Of a stretch of 9,699 nt of DNA, positions 1 through 7,006 are shown in pieces. A program made the translations under genes and the position numbers. Source of the stretch: an uncultured Prevotellaceae bacterium (GTDB lineage: Bacteria; Bacteroidota; Bacteroidia; Bacteroidales; Bacteroidaceae); the NCBI GenBank assembly GCA_946405695.1, contig CAMJIA010000056.1, positions 1-9,699 of the forward strand, read 5' to 3'. How positions within the stretch are numbered: the first letter of the stretch is position 1; every line of letters starts with the position of its first letter. The notes under the pieces were generated by a model, which worked only from the letters and a program-made list of their open reading frames with translations, did no database searches and was not told the origin of the DNA.

Positions 1-48
1 ACGCTCCAGCTCCCCTATCTGGTTTTTCAGTTTTAGTTCCTTTCTCAT
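1..48 (-). CDS. 5' end of a probable RsbW-like anti-sigma ATPase (partial)
   Basis: Only the first 16 codons are inside the window. They read MRKELKLKNQIGELER on the minus strand from an ATG at 48, and the gene runs off the left edge. This opening (charged start, short beta-strand, then a 'LKNQIGELER' segment) resembles the N-terminus of histidine-kinase-like ATPases of the RsbW/SpoIIAB family that Bacteroidetes carry beside SpoIIE phosphatases. Those proteins bind an antagonist or sigma factor in the cytoplasm and phosphorylate the antagonist. The gene lies 41 bases after the stop of a SpoIIE-type phosphatase on the same strand, exactly where such a partner is expected, so both are probably on one transcript. 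None of the ATP-binding motifs (N, G1, G2 boxes) is visible. That a coding region starts here is fairly likely; the family is inferred from context plus a short peptide. Confidence 0.5.
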   Translation of the reverse strand, partial: MRKELKLKNQIGELER

Positions 49-89
49 AAGCTATCCATTTAGTTATTGCTTCTATTTTCTTTAACTTC

Positions 90-2159
90 TTAATTTCTCA
101 ACACCTTCACGCACAACATGGTGAGGTCGTCGTTAGGTTCAGCACCATCGCGGTGGGTCTCTACCTGTTCACGCAACATCTCGACCGTCTGTTGTGACGA
201 CTCGAAAGGTGTGGTCTGCAGGATTTCCAGCAACCGTTCGTCAGTGAACTGTTCCTGCTGACGATTCTCTGCCTCGTTAAGTCCGTCAGTATAGACAAAC
301 AACGGACGATTGGTGATGTCAGCAATCTCCTCGCCCTCAAACTCGAAGTCGGGCCACAGGCCAATAGGACAGTTGGGAATCATCTCAACAAACTCGGTGG
401 TGCCGTCGCCAATGAGCACAGGCGGGTTGTGCCCAGCATTACAGAAGTCCAGATGACCCGTTTTCAGGTCTACCAGTCCCAAGAACATCGTAACGAACAT
501 CGACGTCTCGTTGTCCTCGCCCGACAAGGCATCGTTGATGCGTGTGGCTATCTCGGCAGGCATCATCTCCTGGGCTGCAAGCGTACGGAACAGGCGTGTG
601 GCCTGTGCCATAAACAAGGATGCAGGAACACCCTTACCACTGACATCACCCAAAGCAAAGTAGAGCTTGTCACCCGTCAGGTAGTAGCCGTACAGGTCAC
701 CACCCACCTCCTTGGCAGGCGTCATCGAGGCATAGAGGTCTACGTCGTCGCGCTGTGGGAAGGTATGGGGCACCATGCCCATCTGAATATTACGGGCAAT
801 ACGCAAGTCACTCTCGATACGCTCCTTGGCGGTGGTAGTCTCCTCCAACTGATCGTAGGCCACAAGCAGTTCATTGTGGGCCTTCTTCAGACGGCGAGCG
901 GCAATCATACGGAAGATGAGGAAGATCACCAGTGCCACCACCACTATACCTATTATTATTAAGGTATTGCGGAACTGTGCCTTCGCCTGGGCCATCTTCA
1001 GTTCGTCCACCTGGAAGATGGTGTTCATTTCGTTCAGCTGGTTGCGCGTCTCCACGCCGCTGACGGAGTCTTTCACCTGTATCAGGTTCTTGAAGACTGA
1101 CACAGCATCCTGATAGCGTCCCAACCCTTCAAGTATCTCACCACGCTGGGTGAGCACAGGCACCAGCATCGCCATATCCGAGTTGTCCGTCAACTGGTAA
1201 CGGCGACTGTTCAGCTCCAGTGCCGTCTGGTAGTCCTTGCGCAACAGGTGGAGCTTGGCTTTATAATAGAGCCACGACTGGCCCACATACTCTTCCTCAG
1301 AAGGGATGCGACGATGTACCTCTTCAAGTATCTTCTCAGCCTCATCGAGTTGGTTCAGTCCCAACGCTGCCTGTGCACAAGCCACATAGTAGTACGACTC
1401 CAGCACATTACACACAAATTGAGGAAGTGGGTGTCCTTTGGCTCCTTTCTCAGCAAAGTAGGCATCCAAGAACGCCTTCCATTCCACTGTCAGCTTCTGG
1501 AGTTTCTCATATTCCTTCATCTCGTCCAACTCGTCGCCTAGGTAGGAATACAGGTCGGCAATGGTTGACGGTTTATCTTCCACAGTAAGCAGCAGGTCAA
1601 TACCCTTACGGTAGGACGACACACTCTCCTGACGATTGTGCATGTTCGAATAAACATTACCCATCATGTAGTAGGCAATACCCATTCCATACTTGTTGTC
1701 ACGCTCCTTGGCGTCATCGAACATGGTCTGCACCTCGCGTAACGCCATGTTATACTTGCCACTGAACACGTAGGTGTTGCAAAGCGTCATCCAAGTCTCA
1801 TAGTACTTGTTCCACGTTTGCAGAGCTTTCAGTCTTTCCAGCGTCTGCGGCGCATACTTGTAGACGGAATCTGTTAAGTCGTAATTATAGAAGAAGGTGA
1901 CACGCTCAACCAATGCCAGCGCCAGGGTGTCCTTTTCATGCTGTCGCTCCAACTCGCTGATATAGTCGTTCAGACAGCGTTGCATGTACTGCAGGTTACC
2001 CCCATTCTGACTGAGTCGATAGAGCTTTTGATAGGCATGCAGGCGAGCCCTGCCATGCAGCGACGGCAAGCGCTGGCGCAGCGAGTCGGCCAAATCAGCA
2101 TGGACGGCCAACAGACCTCCCAGCCAACAGCATACCAACAACAGCGCTCTTCTCATCAT
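90..2159 (-). CDS. Membrane TPR-sensor SpoIIE/PP2C-family serine phosphatase
   Basis: The 689-residue protein has a signal peptide (about 1-21, ending V-H-A), a periplasmic stretch of about 375 residues with at least five TPR-like helical pairs (about 120-150, 157-190, 250-282, 295-325, 332-365), one membrane helix (about 398-419), a short coiled linker ending in the typical 'RIARNIQMGMVP' segment (453-464), and a cytoplasmic PP2C/SpoIIE domain (about 465-689). Metal-site motifs are intact: GGDLY (486-490), GDVSGKG (504-510), NAGHNPP (574-580), YTDGLNEA (623-630) and NDDLT (676-680). Such phosphatases dephosphorylate STAS-type anti-sigma antagonists and so release a sigma factor or other target. 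It follows dapA by 28 bases with no promoter seen between, and precedes the likely anti-sigma ATPase. Two ATGs start the frame (2157-2159 and 2154-2156); either gives essentially the same protein. The signal and the regulated target are unknown. Confidence 0.9.
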   Translation of the reverse strand: MMRRALLLVCCWLGGLLAVHADLADSLRQRLPSLHGRARLHAYQKLYRLSQNGGNLQYMQRCLNDYISELERQHEKDTLALALVERVTFFYNYDLTDSVYKYAPQTLERLKALQTWNKYYETWMTLCNTYVFSGKYNMALREVQTMFDDAKERDNKYGMGIAYYMMGNVYSNMHNRQESVSSYRKGIDLLLTVEDKPSTIADLYSYLGDELDEMKEYEKLQKLTVEWKAFLDAYFAEKGAKGHPLPQFVCNVLESYYYVACAQAALGLNQLDEAEKILEEVHRRIPSEEEYVGQSWLYYKAKLHLLRKDYQTALELNSRRYQLTDNSDMAMLVPVLTQRGEILEGLGRYQDAVSVFKNLIQVKDSVSGVETRNQLNEMNTIFQVDELKMAQAKAQFRNTLIIIGIVVVALVIFLIFRMIAARRLKKAHNELLVAYDQLEETTTAKERIESDLRIARNIQMGMVPHTFPQRDDVDLYASMTPAKEVGGDLYGYYLTGDKLYFALGDVSGKGVPASLFMAQATRLFRTLAAQEMMPAEIATRINDALSGEDNETSMFVTMFLGLVDLKTGHLDFCNAGHNPPVLIGDGTTEFVEMIPNCPIGLWPDFEFEGEEIADITNRPLFVYTDGLNEAENRQQEQFTDERLLEILQTTPFESSQQTVEMLREQVETHRDGAEPNDDLTMLCVKVLRN

Positions 2160-2187
2160 ATTGTAATCAAAAGAGGGGGATGTATTG

Positions 2188-3075
2188 TCAAATCTTCAGT
2201 TCCTTCATGATTTCACTCATGCGTTGCAGGGTGCTGATACGCGTCGGTACCAGTGGCAGACGTAGGATATTCTCGATAAATCCCATTTCATGAAGCATGG
2301 CCTTCACACCTGCAGGGTTACCGTCAACGAACAGTAGCGAGAAGAGGTCCTGGAAACGATGGTGAATCTTACGGGCTCCATCATATTCGCCACGCATCTG
2401 CAGGCGAATCATCTTGGAGAACTCGCGAGGCAGGGCATTGCCAATGACGCTGATAGCACCTACGGCACCACAGCTAACCATCGGGAATGTCAGGGCATCG
2501 TCGCCAGAGAGCACATCAAAGTCAGATGGTCCGTTCTTGATAATCTCATCAACCTGTTCCAGATTGCCAGAAGCCTCCTTGATAGCCACGATATTCGGAC
2601 AGTCGTAAGCCAGACGAACCGATGTAGCAGCCGTCATGTTGACACCTGTACGACCAGGAACGTTATACAAGACCACGGGCAGCTTGGTAGCTGCCGCAAT
2701 GGTCTTGAAATGCTGATAGAGTCCTTCCTGCGAAGGTTTGTTATAATACGGGCAGACGCTGAGGATGCCATCAACACCCCTAAAGTCGCCCGTCTGCAAT
2801 TCATTGACGATGGCTGCGGTATTGTTGCCGCCACATCCCATAAGAATAGGTACGCGACCACCCACCAAGTCAACAATGAGGTCTTTGATCTTCTGTTTCT
2901 CTTCAGCCGTCAACGTGGGTGTCTCACCAGTTGTTGCCAGAATACAGAAGAAGTCTGCTCCGTTATTCAGTTGGTACTCTACGAGGCGAATCAGCGACTT
3001 GTAGTCTACCGACCCGTCCTCCAGAAAGGGGGTTATCAACGCAATACCTAATCCTTTGAAGATGTTATGTGCCAT
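2188..3075 (-). CDS. dapA: 4-hydroxy-tetrahydrodipicolinate synthase
   Basis: Full-length DapA (295 residues), a class I aldolase-like TIM barrel. It condenses pyruvate with aspartate semialdehyde in the cytoplasm, the first committed step to diaminopimelate and lysine. Visible signatures are TTGE (48-51, phosphate/pyruvate binding), the PYYNKPSQEGLYQHF stretch (109-123, whose second Tyr completes the proton relay), YNVPGRTG (137-144, catalytic Tyr137 and substrate-binding Arg142) and IKEASG (165-170, Schiff-base Lys166). NPAGVK (253-258) is typical of the C-terminal part. The first motif residue is Ala (ATTGE) where many homologues have Gly, a mild variation. The ATG at 3073-3075 gives the standard MAHNIFKGLGIALITPF start, and a Bacteroidetes promoter lies about 30 bases upstream. 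It is the first gene of a probable dapA-phosphatase-anti-sigma transcript. Confidence 0.96.
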   Translation of the reverse strand: MAHNIFKGLGIALITPFLEDGSVDYKSLIRLVEYQLNNGADFFCILATTGETPTLTAEEKQKIKDLIVDLVGGRVPILMGCGGNNTAAIVNELQTGDFRGVDGILSVCPYYNKPSQEGLYQHFKTIAAATKLPVVLYNVPGRTGVNMTAATSVRLAYDCPNIVAIKEASGNLEQVDEIIKNGPSDFDVLSGDDALTFPMVSCGAVGAISVIGNALPREFSKMIRLQMRGEYDGARKIHHRFQDLFSLLFVDGNPAGVKAMLHEMGFIENILRLPLVPTRISTLQRMSEIMKELKI

Positions 3076-3106
3076 AAATATTCTTAAATTCTTGTCTTTG
3101 CGGCTG

Positions 3107-3139
3107 CAAAATTACATAATTTAATTGTAAAACGTTAAA
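3107..3139 (-). promoter_or_regulatory. Putative dapA promoter (Bacteroidetes type)
   Basis: On the minus strand, TAATTTTG (3107-3114) fits the Bacteroidetes -7 consensus TAnnTTTG. A TTTA at 3136-3139, 21 bases upstream, can serve as a weak -33 box. Transcription would start near 3100, giving a leader of about 25 bases before the dapA ATG at 3075. The box lies in the 88-base gap after glgB, in very A/T-rich DNA, so glgB and dapA are probably separately transcribed. No convincing hairpin terminator was seen in this gap. Confidence 0.6.
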
Positions 3140-3163
3140 GAATCGCCTAAAAAAGTTTCATTT

Positions 3164-5248
3164 TTACACTTTCTTCAATACGACAGCCGAACGGGCAGGG
3201 ATGTAGAGCTTGAGCCACTCCTTATGGTCTTGCACATACAACGGATCGTAATTTGTCAAGTGCGTGATACTGTCGTCGGCAAAGCCGTTACCACCAAACT
3301 CCTTGGCATCGGTGTTGAGCACCACCTCGTAGCTGCCCGTGGGTACGAGAAAGCCATAGTCGGTGTAGCTACGCGTCGGCGAGAAGTTAAAGACGAAGAC
3401 GAGGTCGCCACGCATGTAGCACAGCACCTGATCACCATCGTCGTGCCAGATTTCCTGGACGGGTGTTGCCTGGAAGTTCTTCTGCGACTTGATGACCTCC
3501 AACATCTTACGGTCGAAGTCTCCCAGCCAGTGGTAGCAGAGATCCTTGTTATCCACGAGGTTCCACTGACGGCGGGCATACTTGTACGACCAGCCGTTAC
3601 CCTCGCGTGGGAAGTCAATCCATTCGGGATGACCGAACTCATTACCCATGAAGTTGAGGTAACCGCCGTTGATGGCACCAGCCGTCACAAGGCGAATCAT
3701 CTTGTGCAGTGCGATACCGCGCTGAGCAAGGTCGTTGACGTCCTTCTTGGCGAAGTGCCAGTACATATCGGCGTCAATCAGTCGGAAGATAATGGTCTTG
3801 TCGCCCACCAGTGCCTGGTCGTGCGACTCGCAGTAAGAGATGGTCTTCTCGTCAGGACGACGGTTCTTGACCTCCCAGAAGATGCTGCAGACATTGATAT
3901 CTTCGTCGCGCACTTCCTTGATAGTCTTGATCCAGTAGTCGGGGATGTTCATGGCCATGCGGTAGTCGAAGCCGTAACCACCATCCTCGAACTTGGCAGC
4001 CAAACCAGGCATACCAGAAACTTCCTCAGCAATGGTGATGGCGTTCTTGTTGACCTCATGAATCAGGCAGTTGGCCAGCGTCAGGTAGCAGATGGCGTTG
4101 TCGTCCTCGTGACCGTTGAAGTAGTCGCCATAGCCTCCGAAGGCCTCACCCAAGCCGTGGCTATAGTACAGCATGGAGGTGACGCCATCAAAGCGGAAAC
4201 CGTCGAACTTGAACTCCTCGAGCCAATATTTGCAGTTAGAGAGCAGGAAGTGGAGCACGTCGTCCTTGCCATAGTCGAAGCACAGCGAATCCCAGGCGGG
4301 ATGCTCGTGGCGGTCACCAGCATAGAAGAACTGGTTGGGGTCGCCAGCAAGATTGCCAAGACCTTCCACCTCGTTCTTCACGGCATGCGAGTGAACAATA
4401 TCCATGATAACGGCAATACCCATCTTGTGAGCGGTATCAATCATCTCCTTCAGATCCTCAGGCGTACCGAAACGGCTACTAGGAGCGAAGAAACTGGACA
4501 CATGATAGCCAAACGAGCCGTAGTAGGGATGCTCCTGAATAGCCATTACCTGAATAGCGTTGTAGCCGTCCTTTTTTACGCGAGGCAACACGTTCTCTGT
4601 GAACTCCTTGTAGGTGCCCACCTTCTCGGCATCCTGTCCCATACCCACATGGCACTCGTAGATCAACAGGGGAGCCTTGTTGGGCTTGAAGGTCTTTTTC
4701 TTCCACTCGTAGGGCTTTTCGGGGTTCCATACCTGAGCAGAGAATATCTTCGTCTGGTCATCCTGTACCACACGACGACACCAGGCGGGAATACGTTCAC
4801 CTTCTCCCCCATTCCACTTTACCTTCATCTTATAAAGCTGACCGTGCTTGAGAGCTTTCTCCGAGAGTTTCAGTTCCCAGTTGCCAGTGCCTTCAATGCG
4901 CTTGCACTTATACTTCTCATTCTCCTGCCAGTTGTTGAAGTCACCAATCAGGTATATCTCCGTGGCGTTAGGAGCCCACTCACGGAACACCCAGCCTTTA
5001 GCCAATTTATGAAGTCCGAAATAGAGGTGACCGCTGGCAAAGTCCGACAAGGTCTTCTTGCCATTCTTTGTCAACTGAGCAATCTTCCACAGGGCGTGGT
5101 CATGGCGTCCGCGGATAGCCTGTTCGAAGGGTTCCAGCCAAGAGTCGTCACGTACCAAGCCGATATGCTTGGGTTCCTCTACTTTCTTCACACGCTTGGC
5201 GGGAGTCTTTTTTGTCTTTGCGGTCGTTGTTTTCTTTGTTGTAGCCAT
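3164..5248 (-). CDS. glgB: 1,4-alpha-glucan branching enzyme, GH13 (eukaryote-like type)
   Basis: The 694-residue cytoplasmic enzyme cuts alpha-1,4 glucan chains and rejoins them as alpha-1,6 branches during glycogen synthesis. Order of parts: a lysine/threonine-rich tail (1-28), helical N-terminus ('LEPFEQAIRGRH', 38-49), CBM48-like beta-sandwich (about 70-170, with WAPNATEIYLIGDFNNW at 91-107), catalytic barrel (about 195-570) and C-terminal beta-domain (about 590-694). The GH13 motifs are complete: DIVHSH (283-288), GFRFDGVTSM (350-359, nucleophile Asp354), IAEEVSGMP (406-414, acid/base Glu408) and CESHDQALVGDKT (473-485, Asp477). The HEDDNA and SGMP patterns resemble eukaryotic GBE1 and the GH13_8 group rather than E. 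coli GlgB. No other in-frame Met occurs before residue 141, so the basic tail belongs to the protein. It starts 18 bases after the yhcH-like stop. Glycogen synthase genes are not in the window. Confidence 0.93.
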   Translation of the reverse strand: MATTKKTTTAKTKKTPAKRVKKVEEPKHIGLVRDDSWLEPFEQAIRGRHDHALWKIAQLTKNGKKTLSDFASGHLYFGLHKLAKGWVFREWAPNATEIYLIGDFNNWQENEKYKCKRIEGTGNWELKLSEKALKHGQLYKMKVKWNGGEGERIPAWCRRVVQDDQTKIFSAQVWNPEKPYEWKKKTFKPNKAPLLIYECHVGMGQDAEKVGTYKEFTENVLPRVKKDGYNAIQVMAIQEHPYYGSFGYHVSSFFAPSSRFGTPEDLKEMIDTAHKMGIAVIMDIVHSHAVKNEVEGLGNLAGDPNQFFYAGDRHEHPAWDSLCFDYGKDDVLHFLLSNCKYWLEEFKFDGFRFDGVTSMLYYSHGLGEAFGGYGDYFNGHEDDNAICYLTLANCLIHEVNKNAITIAEEVSGMPGLAAKFEDGGYGFDYRMAMNIPDYWIKTIKEVRDEDINVCSIFWEVKNRRPDEKTISYCESHDQALVGDKTIIFRLIDADMYWHFAKKDVNDLAQRGIALHKMIRLVTAGAINGGYLNFMGNEFGHPEWIDFPREGNGWSYKYARRQWNLVDNKDLCYHWLGDFDRKMLEVIKSQKNFQATPVQEIWHDDGDQVLCYMRGDLVFVFNFSPTRSYTDYGFLVPTGSYEVVLNTDAKEFGGNGFADDSITHLTNYDPLYVQDHKEWLKLYIPARSAVVLKKV

Positions 5249-5266
5249 AGTAATATGATTTAAGTT

Positions 5267-5713
5267 TTATGCTTTAATCTTAAATATTGCCTTCTTGAAT
5301 TCAGGAACAGTGGCAATGCAGGGAGCATGACCGTCCTGCGGGAAGAAAATAGCCATCATACCTGGCTGACAGGTGACATAGCTGTCGGCTGCCAGGTCAG
5401 GAATCTTGGTGATATCCTTCTCTGCATTATACGCAACATCAGGCAACAGATCGCGTTGGGTGAAACCATAGGTTTCTGCTGCGGTGAGCGGAATCTGGAT
5501 ATCAATCATCTTATTATGAGTCTCAATGACAGCCTCATCTGGCGTCTTACTCTTGGTGGTCGTGATATTGACAAAGAGGTCTTTGCCTTCAATTTCATAC
5601 TTGCCATCAGCCATCTTGCTGAGGTCATTGTTCTTCAGGAACTCTACTACTTTAGGAAACAGCGGATTAAGAGCCGCATACTTCTCCAAATTGTCTAAAG
5701 TGTCGATGATCAT
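5267..5713 (-). CDS. YhcH/YjgK/YiaL family protein (DUF386, cupin-like)
   Basis: A 148-residue protein matching the YhcH/YjgK/YiaL family in length and motifs. It starts MIIDTLDNLEKYAALNP, as family members do. ETHNKMIDIQ (64-73) carries the conserved Glu/His and the DIQ motif, FFPQDGHAP (123-131) carries the second conserved His, and a basic C-terminus (KKAIFKIKA) closes it. The family has a cupin-type barrel with a probable metal site. Members sit in sugar operons such as E. coli nan (sialic acid) and yia, and are often called a beta-galactosidase subunit (EbgC) without direct proof of that role; the substrate here is unknown. No signal peptide is present, so it is cytoplasmic. It lies between the MORN gene (32 bases upstream) and glgB (18 bases downstream) with no promoter seen in either gap, which suggests one transcript. 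Confidence 0.88.
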   Translation of the reverse strand: MIIDTLDNLEKYAALNPLFPKVVEFLKNNDLSKMADGKYEIEGKDLFVNITTTKSKTPDEAVIETHNKMIDIQIPLTAAETYGFTQRDLLPDVAYNAEKDITKIPDLAADSYVTCQPGMMAIFFPQDGHAPCIATVPEFKKAIFKIKA

Positions 5714-5745
5714 AATTGTCTTCGTGTTATAAGTTAAACATAATT

Positions 5746-6867
5746 TTAATTATTCTCCAATTGACGTTTTCCGCGCACATAGGTGCCCTGGGCTGTGATG
5801 TTGCCGTTACGGTCCTTCTCTACGAAACGTCCGTCTCGACGATCATCCACATAGGTACCCTCGAAGCGCAGGCCTTCCTTATTCTCTTCGATGGCAGGTC
5901 CGTGACGTTTGCCATCCTTGAAATGACCACGGAACTTGGAGCCATCGGCATAGCGGGCGATACCCTCACCATGAATAGTACCATTGCGGAACTGTCCCTC
6001 AAAATAGTCACCATTCTTCATGGTCAGCTTACCACGACCATTGGGTTTGTCGGCCTTCCACTCACCCTGATAAGTATTGCCGTTCTTCCATACCAGCGTT
6101 CCCTGGCCACTCTTATCGCCCTTATAGAACTGGCCCGTATAGCGGTCACCGTTGGCATAGCGGAAGATGCCCTGACCGGTACGTTCACCATTGACATAGT
6201 CGCCATCATAGAAATCACCGTTCTGGAACTTATAGATGCCTTTGCCGTTCTGCACATCGTTAACAAACTGTCCGATATAGGCATCGCCGTTAGCATAGCG
6301 GAAAGTTCCCTTGCCATGCTGACGATTGTCCTTCCACTGTCCCTCATAGGAAGAGCCATCACCCCAGTTAAAGGTGCCACGACCGTTCTTCTGGTCGTTC
6401 AACCATTCGCCATCGTAATAGGCACCGCTCTTATACGTGTACTTGCCCTTGCCACTGCGCTTGCTCACCTTCCACAGGCCGTCATAGACGTCACCATTAT
6501 AATAATACATGACACCATGGCCCTCTTGTTCGTCACGATACCACAAGCCTACATATTTATTATTGTTATTGAAGTAGAAGGTTCCCTTGCCGTGCTGATG
6601 GTCCTGCAACCACTGACCCTCGTACTTCTCACCATCGTGGAATGTATAGACACCATAGCCCTGACGCTTGCCCTTGACATATTCGCCTTCAAAGCTGTCG
6701 CCGTCTTTCCATGTTGTCTTGCCTTTACCATGCGGTTTTCCTGACATCATCTGTCCCTTATACTCACCGCCGTCCTTCATCTTACAAGAACCAAGGGTTA
6801 TCTTCTGACCAGACACAGAAAGCGCCAGCATGGTACTAAAAAAGAGGATTATATATCGTTTTTTCAT
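5746..6867 (-). CDS. Secreted MORN-repeat protein
   Basis: Translated from the ATG at 6867 this is a 373-residue protein with a signal peptide (MKKRYIILFFSTMLALSVSGQ) followed by MORN repeats to the end. An earlier in-frame ATG at 6879 would add MSIH. I prefer 6867 because it puts the KKR n-region first and leaves a leader of about 17-19 bases from the predicted promoter, rather than 5-7. There are 14 consecutive units of exactly 23 residues of the form GxxYxGxWxxxxxxGxGxxxxxx, plus a partial one before the LENN end; there is no enzymatic domain. MORN arrays form elongated beta-hairpin ribbons and bind proteins or lipids in other systems. In bacteria their role is mostly unknown, so no function is assigned. 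The signal peptide places it in the periplasm or outside. It is the first gene of a likely cluster with yhcH-like and glgB. Confidence 0.88.
   Translation of the reverse strand: MKKRYIILFFSTMLALSVSGQKITLGSCKMKDGGEYKGQMMSGKPHGKGKTTWKDGDSFEGEYVKGKRQGYGVYTFHDGEKYEGQWLQDHQHGKGTFYFNNNNKYVGLWYRDEQEGHGVMYYYNGDVYDGLWKVSKRSGKGKYTYKSGAYYDGEWLNDQKNGRGTFNWGDGSSYEGQWKDNRQHGKGTFRYANGDAYIGQFVNDVQNGKGIYKFQNGDFYDGDYVNGERTGQGIFRYANGDRYTGQFYKGDKSGQGTLVWKNGNTYQGEWKADKPNGRGKLTMKNGDYFEGQFRNGTIHGEGIARYADGSKFRGHFKDGKRHGPAIEENKEGLRFEGTYVDDRRDGRFVEKDRNGNITAQGTYVRGKRQLENN
5806..6771 (-). repeat. 69-base tandem coding repeat, 14 MORN units
   Basis: Fourteen in-frame units of 69 bases each code for 23-residue MORN motifs with no insertion or deletion between units. 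Numbering from the ATG at 6879, units begin at residues 37, 60, 83 and so on to 336, almost all with Gly-x-x-Tyr/Phe. The units differ in sequence, so the array is old and diverged rather than a recent expansion. The last two units are the most degenerate: they lose the Gly-x-Gly turn. Confidence 0.9.
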
Positions 6868-6889
6868 ATGAATAGACATTTAAACTTGA

Positions 6890-6920
6890 CAAAGGTATGA
6901 AAAAAATGCGATACTGCAAA
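6890..6920 (-). promoter_or_regulatory. Promoter of the MORN-yhcH-glgB cluster (Bacteroidetes type)
   Basis: On the minus strand TTTG (6917-6920) is followed after 19 bases by TACCTTTG (6890-6897). Both boxes and their spacing match the Bacteroidetes TTTG-N19/21-TAnnTTTG pattern. Transcription would start around 6884-6886. This supports the ATG at 6867 over that at 6879 as the MORN gene start. No second promoter was seen before the yhcH-like gene or glgB. Confidence 0.75.
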
Positions 6921-6940
6921 GCGTTTTAAAAAATATTCAC

Positions 6941-6948
6941 TATCTTTG
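6941..6948 (+). promoter_or_regulatory. Second, orphan -7 box upstream of kdsB
   Basis: TATCTTTG matches TAnnTTTG exactly and is identical to the kdsB -7 box 80 bases downstream. No TTTG is found at the right distance upstream (6917-6921 reads CAAAG). It is followed at once by a small palindrome, GCTAT-AAA-ATAGC (6948-6960). If active, it would give kdsB a leader of about 95 bases. No ATG occurs between it and kdsB on this strand, so it does not serve a separate ATG-started gene. Confidence 0.35.
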
Positions 6949-6980
6949 CTATAAAATAGCGAAAATAGGCTGCATCTTGG

Positions 6981-7006
6981 AAAAGCTCAAATAAAATTTG
7001 GCTTTT
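6981..7006. repeat. Imperfect inverted repeat overlapping the kdsB -33 box
   Basis: Left arm AAAAGCTCAAAT (6981-6992), a three-base AAA spacer and right arm ATTTGGCTTTT (6996-7006). The arms pair over 11 positions with a single unpaired T in the left arm. The right arm contains the TTTG -33 box (6997-7000) of the kdsB promoter. It could be an operator, or a hairpin in RNA started at the upstream -7 box. The stem is A/T-rich, with G/C pairs only at its centre, so it is not a strong terminator. Chance occurrence in A/T-rich DNA is possible. Confidence 0.4.

Noticed and set aside
429..962. Plus-strand open frame of 177 codons inside the SpoIIE phosphatase gene
   Set aside because: Its translation has no recognisable domain, and it lies opposite the well-conserved PP2C domain.
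2171..2182. Purine-rich AAGAGGGGGA followed by an ATG on the plus strand
   Set aside because: It looks like a ribosome-binding site, but the frame it opens is a short antisense stretch over the dapA 3' end, and strong Shine-Dalgarno sequences are not used by the other genes here.
2359..3051. Plus-strand open frame of 230 codons inside dapA
   Set aside because: It is antisense to a fully conserved enzyme gene and has no recognisable domain or promoter.
3140..3163. Possible glgB terminator from the A-run and T-run after the stop codon
   Set aside because: The only pairing is a few A-T pairs around a TGAAAC loop, with no G/C stem, so it was not called.
3224..5263. Plus-strand open frame of 679 codons running antisense to almost all of glgB
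   Set aside because: The translation has no recognisable domain and glgB on the other strand has every catalytic motif. Long antisense frames arise from the codon bias of well-used genes.
5714..5745. Possible separate promoter before the yhcH-like gene
   Set aside because: The A/T-rich gap has no TAnnTTTG box on the minus strand.
5716..6744. Plus-strand open frame of 342 codons, hydrophobic and repetitive
   Set aside because: It mirrors the 69-base MORN repeat on the minus strand. Its apparent membrane-like repeats are the complement of the Gly/Asp/Tyr-rich codons.
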